From the NCBI GenBank assembly GCA_031275955.1, contig JAISNZ010000196.1, positions 1-8,550 of the forward strand: DNA of 8,550 nt, given 5' to 3'. The notes below the pieces were generated by a model, which was not told the DNA's origin, did no database searches, and was given only the letters and a program-made list of their open reading frames with translations. Shown here piece after piece: positions 1 through 5,653 of this stretch (its first letter is position 1; every line of letters begins with the position of its first letter). The DNA comes from Desulfovibrio sp. Its GTDB lineage: Bacteria; Desulfobacterota; Desulfovibrionia; Desulfovibrionales; Desulfovibrionaceae. Both the position numbers and the translations under genes were made by a program.

Positions 1-132
1 TTTACGGCGGTAACGCGTCAAGGAATCACTCACCAGCCATTGCGGACAACCGGGGACAAGGCCTTGCAAGACAGTACGTTCAAGTGGGTCAACACCGTAC
101 TTGGCAATGTTAAGTGTGCTCTCATCATTTGA
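1..132 (+). pseudogene. IS1595 (ISXO2-like) transposase, C-terminal fragment, truncated
   Basis: The frame starting at base 1 is open to a TGA at 130-132. It reads through GITHQPL and then FKWVNTVLGNVKCAL. The string FKWVNTVLGN followed by K-x-A-L is a hallmark of the end of the DDE domain in ISXO2-like transposases of the IS1595 family (PF12762), which move the element by DDE-type strand transfer. In intact members the next residues are about GTYHAF, followed by some 30 more residues rich in Tyr and Arg (FAKYAxRYLAEFQYRFNRRF). Here the match stops after CAL near base 120 and three unrelated codons lead to a stop, so the C-terminus is missing. The 5' part lies outside the window. The minus-strand reading of the same bases forms the last ~30 codons of the AAA-ATPase-like gene, so the two genes are joined at a breakpoint. 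No terminal inverted repeat is visible at the break. Family assignment is from recognised motifs, not a search. Confidence 0.85.
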
Positions 133-923
133 CGAAGCAGCACATCCTCGCCAATCCCCATCCTCTTCGCCATATCCTCAATATGCGGTGCGAAATTAGC
201 CTCCAGCTCCTCCTGGGTGTAACCCATGAAGGTCCCGTATTTCTCTTCCAGAGAGATGTCAGTCACATTGTTGAGACTGGAAAAGACACCCATTCGGGAA
301 AACTTGCTCACGCCCGTGATGAAGGTGAAATCGATATGCGCCTCCGCGGCCTTGATCTGCGCATAGAAACCGCGCATGAGGCTTCGGGTTTGATCAATCA
401 GTCTCTCATCCCTGGCCGCTTTGCCTCTCTGGACGAGATTCAGGACGGGGGCGTCGTATTCGTCGATCAGAATCACGGCTTTTCGCCCTGTCGACAGGCC
501 GACGTCGTTTATCAGCGAGAAGAAAGCGCCCGTCGCGTTTGAACCCTTCAGAGCGACATTGTTGCGCAAGGCGTTATAGCCAAGCGCGTTCATAATATTC
601 TCATTCAAAATATCAATTGTCGCACAATCTCCCGCAGCGCTCATGTCCAGATTGATCACCGGCCTTGGGGTGAAGGCTGGGGAATGCAGATGCTCTTCCG
701 CGGCCAGGCCCCGGAACAGATCCTTCTTCCCGGAGTAAAAGGCGTCAAGGGCCGTGACCGTCAGGGTCTTGCCAAAGCGGCGCGGTCGGGCGCAAAAGAC
801 TACCTGCCCCTGGCTCTCAAGTCCGGGGAAATACCCTGTTTTGTCCACATAGACGGCATTCCTGTGTCTCAGAGTTTCAAAAACCTGAACTCCGACAGGC
901 AACCTGGGCAGATTCTCGGCCAT
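30..923 (-). CDS. AAA-ATPase-like protein (PF09820 type), C-terminally truncated
   Basis: The 297-residue product belongs to the widespread PF09820 group (AAA-ATPase-like, usually with a C-terminal PD-(D/E)XK nuclease-like domain). Visible marks are the N-terminal VDKTGYF (26-32), the P-loop substitute RPRRFGKT (46-53), the Walker B strand VILIDEYDAP (150-159) and the conserved FITGVSKFSRMGVFSSLNN block (201-219). Members are usually over 500 residues. Here the family match ends near residue 267 (about base 120), before the expected W-Y-x-G-Y segment. The last ~30 residues are the antisense of an IS1595 transposase fragment. The start at 923 is well supported by GGGAGG five bases upstream and by a sigma-70 promoter at 986-1014. 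The gene is more AT-rich than its right-hand neighbours, which suggests transfer. The biological role of the family is unclear; a nuclease- or defence-related role is only guessed. The remaining half has the ATPase core but no nuclease domain, so it is probably a decaying gene, though it is still expressible. Confidence 0.85.
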   Translation of the reverse strand: MAENLPRLPVGVQVFETLRHRNAVYVDKTGYFPGLESQGQVVFCARPRRFGKTLTVTALDAFYSGKKDLFRGLAAEEHLHSPAFTPRPVINLDMSAAGDCATIDILNENIMNALGYNALRNNVALKGSNATGAFFSLINDVGLSTGRKAVILIDEYDAPVLNLVQRGKAARDERLIDQTRSLMRGFYAQIKAAEAHIDFTFITGVSKFSRMGVFSSLNNVTDISLEEKYGTFMGYTQEELEANFAPHIEDMAKRMGIGEDVLLRQMMRAHLTLPSTVLTHLNVLSCKALSPVVRNGW

Positions 924-985
924 AACGACCTCCCTGCGCCGCCCGGTCCGGATTGACCGTGAGGCGGCAAAGGTTTTCCGTGCAG

Positions 986-1014
986 ATTGTACGCTTTTTA
1001 CGGGCTTCAGTCAA
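986..1014 (-). promoter_or_regulatory. sigma-70 promoter of the AAA-ATPase-like gene
   Basis: Read on the minus strand, TTGACT (1014-1009) and TACAAT (991-986) are separated by exactly 17 bases, close to the consensus for a housekeeping promoter. Transcription would start near 979, leaving a leader of about 55 bases before the ATG at 923. The -35 box overlaps the TGA that ends the integrase remnant, so the promoter sits at the edge of that fragment. Confidence 0.75.
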
Positions 1015-1369
1015 AACAGGGCAGGTTAATCGTCAATATTGCCCCCGGATTTTCTCGTAGTGCCTTCCCTCGAAAAATTGGTTCTTCGACGTTCACGGTG
1101 GAACCGGCCAGAAGCTTGGCGGGTTTGGCTTTGTCGCCTTTTTGAGGCTTCGCGGTTTTGATGGGAGCCTTCACCAGTTCTCCCTTGAGGGCGGAAAGCA
1201 GCCCCGGCGTGACCTCCACAATGGGGGTGGCGTGAATTTTGGCTTTCACGTGGGCGACGTATTGCCGGTAGTGCTGGTCCACGTACTTGCCTTCGTTGCG
1301 GCCCCACGCGAGGTAGGCTTCCACGGCCTGCCCAACGGTCCCCAAAAGGCGGCGGACTTCAGCCTTTTC
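1007..1369 (-). pseudogene. Phage-type tyrosine recombinase (integrase) remnant, core-binding domain only
   Basis: The frame opens after a TAA at 1372-1370 and reads EKAEVRRLLGTVGQAVEAYL, then WGRNEGKYVDQHYRQY, and on to ATPIVEVTPGLLSALKGEL. This is the pattern of the SAM-like core-binding domain of site-specific tyrosine recombinases: a helix with AYLxWG, a tyrosine-rich stretch, and the D/E-V-T-P-G-x-L-x-x-L segment. Such proteins recognise att DNA while a C-terminal domain cuts it. The catalytic R...HxxR...Y domain is absent. Similarity fades after LLAGSTVN, and the last ~28 codons look unrelated. The upstream arm-binding part is also missing or interrupted by the TAA. The only start in the open segment is a TTG at 1345 without a convincing ribosome binding site. 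It is a dead fragment that marks a former phage or island integration near the pgeF 3' end. Family call from pattern recognition. Confidence 0.7.
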
Positions 1370-1409
1370 TTACGTTTGGCGGCACCGGGCCATGCCCGCG
1401 AACGCTTTT

Positions 1410-2243
1410 TCAAACGCGCAATAGTTCTGCGGCGACAGGGGCTTTTTCCCCAATGGCGACTCCCGCGCGTCTTCCCGCGGCGTCTTTTTCCTCCTCTCTC
1501 CAGATAAGGGAGATCTGCCTGCCGCTATCCCGGCGGCGGTGGGAGAAGAAGAGGCCGGGCAGGGATCGCGTGCACAGATCCAGGGAAAATATGTTGCCCG
1601 GAGGGATTCCGGCTTCTGTGAGCTGGCTTCTGGTCAGGGACCAGAGGTCCATGGTCCGCCTTTCGGGGTCGAACCAGGGCAGGAAGGACGGTCCCCATTC
1701 CTGCCCGAAATGGATGAATTCCGCGGCTCCGGGGCCCAGGCTGGGACCCCGCGCGGCCAGAACCTCCGCGGGGGAGATGCCGCAGGCGCGGCAGAAGGCC
1801 GCCACGCCCTTGGCGGGAAAGTTGCGGACATTGCCCCGCCAGCCCACATGCAGGGCGGCGATGGCCGTCCCCGCGGCGCTGGCGAGGAGAAGGGGCTGGC
1901 AGTCCGCGGTTTTGATCAGCAGTCCCAGGCCGGCCCTCTGCGTGCACTGGCCGTCGGCCTCCCGCGCGGGGAGGGTTTCCGGGTCCGTGGGTTCGGGATC
2001 CAGCAGAAAGACGTCGCCGTGCGTCTGGCGCAATTCCGCCCAGGCGGACAGGCCGCAGTCTTGGAACAGGCGGCGCCTGGCCGCGCGCACCGCGTCCGCT
2101 TGCGCGGGATCCCCGGCCGTGTCCAGGGAAAGGTTGCCGGTGAGGGCCGTGCCGAAGAGGCAGCGGACGCCGGGCAGGCCGGGGAAGGCAAAGGGGATGA
2201 GCGGGGGGAAAGGGCCGGGGGCCTTCAGGGATTCGGGATCCAT
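1410..2243 (-). CDS. pgeF: Purine nucleoside phosphorylase / polyphenol oxidase family protein PgeF (YfiH)
   Basis: The 277-residue protein has the signatures of the YfiH/PgeF (DUF152) family of cytosolic zinc enzymes. Members phosphorolyse or deaminate purine nucleosides, have been reported as copper-dependent laccases, and in E. coli proofread a peptidoglycan building block. The three metal ligands are visible: His75 in RQTHGD, Cys115 in TADCQPLLL and His132 in LHVGWRGN. The family blocks GPSLGPGAAEF (166-176), DLCTRS (222-227) and FFSHRRRDSGRQISLIW (232-248) follow. Most homologues end close to that last block, but here a further ~29 residues continue to the TGA. This tail has poor GC bias at third codon positions and lies next to the integrase remnant, so it may be read-through into foreign or frameshifted DNA. 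The ATG at 2243 lies inside the end of the upstream cyclo-ligase gene with a 19-base overlap, which implies translational coupling. The family assignment is strong; the substrate is unknown. Confidence 0.9.
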   Translation of the reverse strand: MDPESLKAPGPFPPLIPFAFPGLPGVRCLFGTALTGNLSLDTAGDPAQADAVRAARRRLFQDCGLSAWAELRQTHGDVFLLDPEPTDPETLPAREADGQCTQRAGLGLLIKTADCQPLLLASAAGTAIAALHVGWRGNVRNFPAKGVAAFCRACGISPAEVLAARGPSLGPGAAEFIHFGQEWGPSFLPWFDPERRTMDLWSLTRSQLTEAGIPPGNIFSLDLCTRSLPGLFFSHRRRDSGRQISLIWREEEKDAAGRRAGVAIGEKAPVAAELLRV

Positions 2244-2836
2244 AGCAGTCCTTTTTCCGTGCCGAGGGCGTGCACAGGGCGATCCCAGGCCTCGCGCGGG
2301 AGGGCGTCCAGCACCTGGAAACTGAAGGCCAGCCCTAGGCGGACAGCGCCGGGCAGGGGGGATCGGAGGAAAAAGCGGTCATAGTAGCCGCCGCCCATGC
2401 CCAGGCGGAAGCCGCGGCAGTCAAAGGCGAGGCCGGGAACGACCAGAAGATCCGGCGGCGGAGCCGCCGGGGCAAGGGCCGGGTCCGGCTCCGGAATGCC
2501 GGCAAAACCGGGCCGCAGGGCATGCTTGCCGGGACAGGCGCAAAAATCCATGCGTCCCCTTTCCTTTACGGAGCAGAGGGGCAGAAGGACCGTCCTGCCG
2601 CCGGCCCAGGCGTTTTCCAACAGGGCCGAGGTGTCGGTTTCCCCGGCCAGGGCCGCGTACAGGGCGACGCAGCGGGCGTTTCGCCACAGGGGACTGTCCA
2701 GGACATGTTGCTGGGCGGCCAGGGACAGAGCCTGGCGTTCCTCCGCGGACAGGGCCTTCCGGCGGCGGATCATGGCCTGGCGCAGGGACGCCTTGGCCGC
2801 GGCGCCGCAGGGCGAAGAAAGGGAATCCGCGCTCAT
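2225..2836 (-). CDS. 5-formyltetrahydrofolate cyclo-ligase (MTHFS)
   Basis: This 203-residue cytosolic enzyme would convert 5-formyltetrahydrofolate and ATP to 5,10-methenyltetrahydrofolate, returning a dead-end folate to the one-carbon pool. Visible marks are the N-terminal helix with K15, SLR and IRRRKALS (17-30), the ALYAALAGETDTS segment (58-70) and the family hallmark LGMGGGYYDRF (145-155). That loop binds phosphate and folate and is followed by the usual R-L-G-L-A-F-S strand. Length is normal (about 180-210). The gene is known as ygfA or fau in other bacteria. The ATG at 2836 has no clear Shine-Dalgarno sequence, and a TATACT box lies only eight bases upstream, so translation may be nearly leaderless. 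The gene is first in a two-gene unit with pgeF, overlapping it by 19 bases, and is divergent from dsbD. Confidence 0.93.
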   Translation of the reverse strand: MSADSLSSPCGAAAKASLRQAMIRRRKALSAEERQALSLAAQQHVLDSPLWRNARCVALYAALAGETDTSALLENAWAGGRTVLLPLCSVKERGRMDFCACPGKHALRPGFAGIPEPDPALAPAAPPPDLLVVPGLAFDCRGFRLGMGGGYYDRFFLRSPLPGAVRLGLAFSFQVLDALPREAWDRPVHALGTEKGLLWIPNP

Positions 2837-2844
2837 GGCGGCAG

Positions 2845-2871
2845 AGTATAGGGAGCCCGGCGGGATGGCAA
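2845..2871 (-). promoter_or_regulatory. Candidate promoter of the cyclo-ligase/pgeF unit
   Basis: On the minus strand TATACT (2850-2845) is a good -10 box, and TTGCCA (2871-2866) is a possible -35 box with a short 15-base spacer. A start six to eight bases downstream would fall on or next to the ATG at 2836, giving a leaderless or near-leaderless message. The -10 is convincing in this GC-rich setting; the -35 is weak because of the spacing. Confidence 0.4.
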
Positions 2872-3009
2872 GACCAAAGGATTTTCTCTTCCGTCCCCGC
2901 CAGGGGGAAGCGCCTCTTCCCGCGCCGGAGGCCCGTGTATCCGCGGGGCCGCGGACGGCTGTACTTTTTCCGGGAGCGGGCGTAAAACCGGCTCAGATTT
3001 CCTGTCACC

Positions 3010-3039
3010 CGGTTCCTGCGTGAACCGCTTCAGGAGCGG
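3010..3039 (+). promoter_or_regulatory. Two mutually exclusive small hairpins in the dsbD leader
   Basis: CGGTTC (3010-3015) pairs perfectly with GAACCG (3022-3027) around a six-base loop. CCGCT (3025-3029), which shares three bases with that stem, pairs with AGCGG (3035-3039). Both cannot form together. They lie 27-57 bases upstream of the dsbD start, downstream of any likely promoter, so they could form in the leader RNA. No known riboswitch is recognised, and the short stems may be chance in GC-rich DNA. The rest of the 230-base divergent spacer shows no other clear signal apart from a SacII-type palindrome pair at 2941-2954. Confidence 0.25.
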
Positions 3040-3066
3040 ACGTCAGCCTTTGAGGGATCTTTCCGG

Positions 3067-5055
3067 ATGAGAGTGTTTCTGGGCCTGTTTTTGTTCTTCT
3101 GCCTCGGCTGCGGCCAGGGCTGGACCCGGCAGGCGGACGAATGCCCGCTGACCTGGCAGGGGTTCCTGCTCGACGCGCCGGAGACGGTTCCCGCCCCTGT
3201 GGCCGGAAACGGGACAGAGGCGCCCGCGGCCCTGCTGGCCTTTACCCTGCAAGCGCCGCCCGGAATGTACCTGTATGGGCAAAATTCCCGGGAAGGTCTG
3301 CCCACCGCCGTCGACGTCACCTTCGCCCCGGCCGATCCCTTCGCCGCCAGAGGAGATCCCGGCGGCCCGGCCTTTGCCGCCCTTCTGCGCGAGAAAGGCG
3401 TTCCCCTGCCAGTGCGGTTGCCGCCGGCGGTTCCCAGAGGGGCGACGGCCTTTGCCTCTGTTCCGCCGCAGGGGGCGCGGGCCGCCGGGGTTCCCATTTT
3501 CGTCCCTCCCCTCACCTTTTGGGTGGAGATCCCCGCCTTCGCCCCCTTTTACGCCAGCGCCGCCCTGCGGGTGACGGTTACGGGGCTGCTCTGCTCCGCG
3601 ACCAGCTGCGCCCCCCTGGACACGCGGCAGGATCTTGTCCTGGATTTGGCGCTTCTGCGGACCTTCCCCCCTGCCGCGTCCCAGGACTGGTGGCCGGAAT
3701 TTCAGGAGGGACGCGCCGTGCAGCTGCCCGTCCGGGAACCAGGCGCGGGGCCGGAAGCCGGGGCGTCCCCGCCCGGAGATCAGCCCGCCGGGACGGCCCC
3801 GGAAGAAGCGGACCCCGCGGGGATTTTCGCCCTGTTCGCCGCTTTTTCCCCGCTGTATTTCCATCCGTCCCTGGAAGTGGAGGGCTGGGGAGAGGCCTTG
3901 TTTTTCGGGCTTCTGGCCGGGCTTCTGCTAAACCTGATGCCCTGCGTCCTGCCGGTGATCAGTCTGAAATTCACCGCCCTTATGGCGGTGAGCGCCATGG
4001 ACAACATGCGGGAGCGGGCGGTGGTCTTTCGCAGGCATTGCCTCATTTTCGCCGCCGGCATTCTGAGCTGGTTTCTCGTCCTGGCCCTGCTTCTGGGCAC
4101 CGCCGGCTGGGCCTGGGGAGAGCTTTTCCAGACCCCGCAGGTCCTGGCCCTCCTGGCCCTGATCCTTTTTCTCCTGAGCCTCAGCCTGTTCGGGGTTTTT
4201 TCCCTTCCCGTCCTGGACCCGAGGGTGCGCGGCGGCAGTCCCCGCCTGCAGACCTTCCTCAGCGGCCTTCTGGCGACGCTTCTGGCCACCCCGTGCAGCG
4301 GCCCCCTCCTGGGCGGGGTGCTGGGCTGGGCCCTGCGCCAGCCTCTGGCGGTTCTGATGCTGACCGTGGGCAGCGTGGGTCTGGGCATGGCCCTTCCCTA
4401 CGCCGCCCTGGCGGCCTCTCCCCGACTGGTGAACCTCCTGCCCCGGCCCGGTCCCTGGACCCTGCGCCTGGAGCAGATCCTGGGCTTCTTTCTCCTGGGC
4501 AGCGTGGTCTACCTGACGGCCCTGCTGCCCGACCTCTGGGTTCTGCCCTTTTTGTCCCTCCTGCTGTGCCTGGCTGTGGGCGCCTGGCTGTGGGGGCAGA
4601 TCGGGCATCCGGGGGCAAGCCCGCTGCAACGGGGCCTTGCCCGGACGCTGGCGGCGCTCCTGGTGCTGGGCGGCCTCTGCTGGGGCGAGGCCGCGGTTGA
4701 GGAGGGGTTTTCCTGGGAGCCCTTTGATCCCCGGTCCTTTGCCCGGAGCCTGGGCAGGGAGCCAATGCTCCTGGAATTTACGGCGGACTGGTGCCCCAAC
4801 TGCAAGGTCATGGAACACACCACCCTGAACGGAAACCGGATGACAGTCTTGCGGGATCGCTATAAAATGCGTACCATCAAGGTGGATCTCAGCCGCGGGG
4901 ATCCGGTCGCCAAGGGGTTTCTCCGCGCCCTGGGCAGCGGCAGCATCCCGCTGATCGCCCTGTTCCCTCCGGGAGAGGCCTCCAGAACGCCCCTGGTGCT
5001 GCGGGATATCGTCACCCCCGCCCAGCTGGAGGACGCCCTGGAGCGGACATTCTGA
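3067..5055 (+). CDS. dsbD: Thiol:disulfide interchange protein, DsbD/ScsB type
   Basis: This 662-residue inner-membrane protein carries electrons from cytoplasmic thioredoxin to the periplasm, where they keep disulfide isomerases or cytochrome c maturation proteins reduced. It has the full three-part DsbD plan. A signal peptide (about 1-20) is followed by a periplasmic immunoglobulin-like domain to about 195 with a cysteine pair C176-SATS-C181. A Pro/Gly/Ala-rich linker (about 215-260) follows. The membrane domain (about 272-545, roughly eight hydrophobic segments) carries the relay cysteines C293 in LNLMPCVLPVISLKF and C410 in ATPCSGPLLGG. The C-terminal thioredoxin domain has DWCPNC (C576, C579) and a cis-Pro loop SIPLIALF. 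The N-terminal pair has four residues between its cysteines rather than the five of E. coli DsbD, and the context CAPLD resembles ScsB-like relatives, so the partner may differ. The start is supported by GAGGGA nine bases before the ATG. The stop codon lies in the first copy of a 22-base tandem repeat. Confidence 0.93.
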   Translation: MRVFLGLFLFFCLGCGQGWTRQADECPLTWQGFLLDAPETVPAPVAGNGTEAPAALLAFTLQAPPGMYLYGQNSREGLPTAVDVTFAPADPFAARGDPGGPAFAALLREKGVPLPVRLPPAVPRGATAFASVPPQGARAAGVPIFVPPLTFWVEIPAFAPFYASAALRVTVTGLLCSATSCAPLDTRQDLVLDLALLRTFPPAASQDWWPEFQEGRAVQLPVREPGAGPEAGASPPGDQPAGTAPEEADPAGIFALFAAFSPLYFHPSLEVEGWGEALFFGLLAGLLLNLMPCVLPVISLKFTALMAVSAMDNMRERAVVFRRHCLIFAAGILSWFLVLALLLGTAGWAWGELFQTPQVLALLALILFLLSLSLFGVFSLPVLDPRVRGGSPRLQTFLSGLLATLLATPCSGPLLGGVLGWALRQPLAVLMLTVGSVGLGMALPYAALAASPRLVNLLPRPGPWTLRLEQILGFFLLGSVVYLTALLPDLWVLPFLSLLLCLAVGAWLWGQIGHPGASPLQRGLARTLAALLVLGGLCWGEAAVEEGFSWEPFDPRSFARSLGREPMLLEFTADWCPNCKVMEHTTLNGNRMTVLRDRYKMRTIKVDLSRGDPVAKGFLRALGSGSIPLIALFPPGEASRTPLVLRDIVTPAQLEDALERTF

Positions 5056-5122
5056 GGCCCTGAAGCGGACATTCCGAGGCCCTGAAGCGGACATTCCGAG
5101 GCCCTGGAGCGGACATTCCGAG
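5035..5122 (+). repeat. Four tandem copies of a 22-base repeat bridging dsbD and the FlgC-like gene
   Basis: Four head-to-tail 22-base units lie at 5035-5056, 5057-5078, 5079-5100 and 5101-5122. Each starts GCCCTG, continues (A/G)AGCGGACATT and ends C(T/C)GAG or nearly so. Copies 2 and 3 are identical. Copy 4 differs from them by one base (GGAG for GAAG). Copy 1 has that same change plus CTGAG for CCGAG. Copy 1 encodes the last residues A-L-E-R-T-F and the TGA of dsbD, so the array apparently arose by duplication of the gene's 3' end. Copy 4 ends in AG of the AGGAGG ribosome binding site (5121-5126) for the next gene. Every unit contains the interrupted palindrome CGGA-CAT-TCCG. There are no spacers, so this is not a CRISPR array. 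Confidence 0.95.
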
Positions 5123-5126
5123 GAGG
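5121..5126 (+). promoter_or_regulatory. Ribosome binding site of the FlgC-like gene
   Basis: A perfect AGGAGG lies five bases before the ATG at 5132. Its first two bases are the end of the fourth tandem repeat copy, so the array brings the dsbD stop within 76 bases of this start without disturbing the ribosome binding site. It supports the chosen start. Confidence 0.85.
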
Positions 5127-5131
5127 TCGAC

Positions 5132-5653
5132 ATGGATTTTTCCAGCCCCGTCTCGGCCCTGGAGGCCCACGGCGTGGTCATCGCGGCCGCGGCCCACAAT
5201 ATCGCCAATGTCAACACCCCGGAATTCAAGTCGCAGATCGTGCGCCTGGAGAGCGGCCCCCTGGACCGGGGGGTGCAGGTGGCGGCCGTGTATCGCGATA
5301 TGACGCCCGGGCCGCCCATCCTCTACAACATGAACGCCATGGATGTGCGCGCCTACCAGGATTTCGCCGCCCAGGGGATGCGCGACAGCGAGGAAAATTA
5401 CGATACCGCCGCGGCCCAGGATGTGACCCGGACGCAGCAGGCCGATACCCTGGCCGCCTGGGAACAGCAGAAGATCCGGGCCGGACAGGAGGCCATCTCC
5501 CGGATCTATCCCGGCCACATCGAGGGCAGCAACACGGATCTGCCCAGGGAGTTCGTCAACCTGATGATTTCAGAATTCGCCTATGGCGCCAATGCGGCCG
5601 TTATCCGCGCCATGGACGAGATGACAGGCTCCATCCTCAACGTGAAGGTCTGA
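5132..5653 (+). CDS. Flagellar basal-body rod protein, FlgC-like (orphan)
   Basis: The 173-residue product has both conserved ends of axial rod proteins (FlgB/FlgC/FlgF/FlgG). At the N-terminus is HNIANVNTPEFKSQIV (22-37), matching the A-x-N-I-A-N-x-N-T-x-x-(F/Y)-K rule. At the C-terminus is GSNTDLPREFVNLMISEFAY (132-151), followed by ANAAVIRAMDEMTGSILNVK, which fits the helix that packs in the rod. No signal peptide is expected, since these proteins leave by the flagellar type III exporter. It is longer than typical FlgC (130-150). Residues ~85-130 are a charged, Gln/Ala-rich helical stretch in place of the usual Asp/Pro-rich loop and GYV motif. No other flagellar gene is in the window; it follows dsbD and may be cotranscribed with it. 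Its stop overlaps the convergent lysC stop by 17 bases. It may be a rod paralogue rather than the main FlgC; family confidence is high, exact role uncertain. Confidence 0.8.
   Translation: MDFSSPVSALEAHGVVIAAAAHNIANVNTPEFKSQIVRLESGPLDRGVQVAAVYRDMTPGPPILYNMNAMDVRAYQDFAAQGMRDSEENYDTAAAQDVTRTQQADTLAAWEQQKIRAGQEAISRIYPGHIEGSNTDLPREFVNLMISEFAYGANAAVIRAMDEMTGSILNVKV

Noticed and set aside
1453..2384. Long plus-strand open frames (281-290 codons) opposite pgeF and the cyclo-ligase gene
   Set aside because: Composition is Arg/Gly/Pro/Ser-rich shadow translation with no domain; the minus-strand frames carry clear family motifs.
2941..2954. CCGCGG-GG-CCGCGG inverted repeat as an operator
   Set aside because: Each arm is itself a GC-only palindrome, likely by chance in this composition; a two-base loop cannot form a hairpin and no known operator matches.
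5035..5122. CRISPR array or iteron origin
   Set aside because: Units are contiguous with no spacers, only 22 bases long, and one of them is the coding end of dsbD; no cas or rep gene is nearby.
3928..5319. Long minus-strand open frame (463 codons) opposite dsbD and the FlgC-like gene
   Set aside because: It is the antisense of two well-supported genes, is Gln/Gly/Pro-rich, has no recognisable domain, and includes translated tandem repeats. High GC content leaves antisense frames open.
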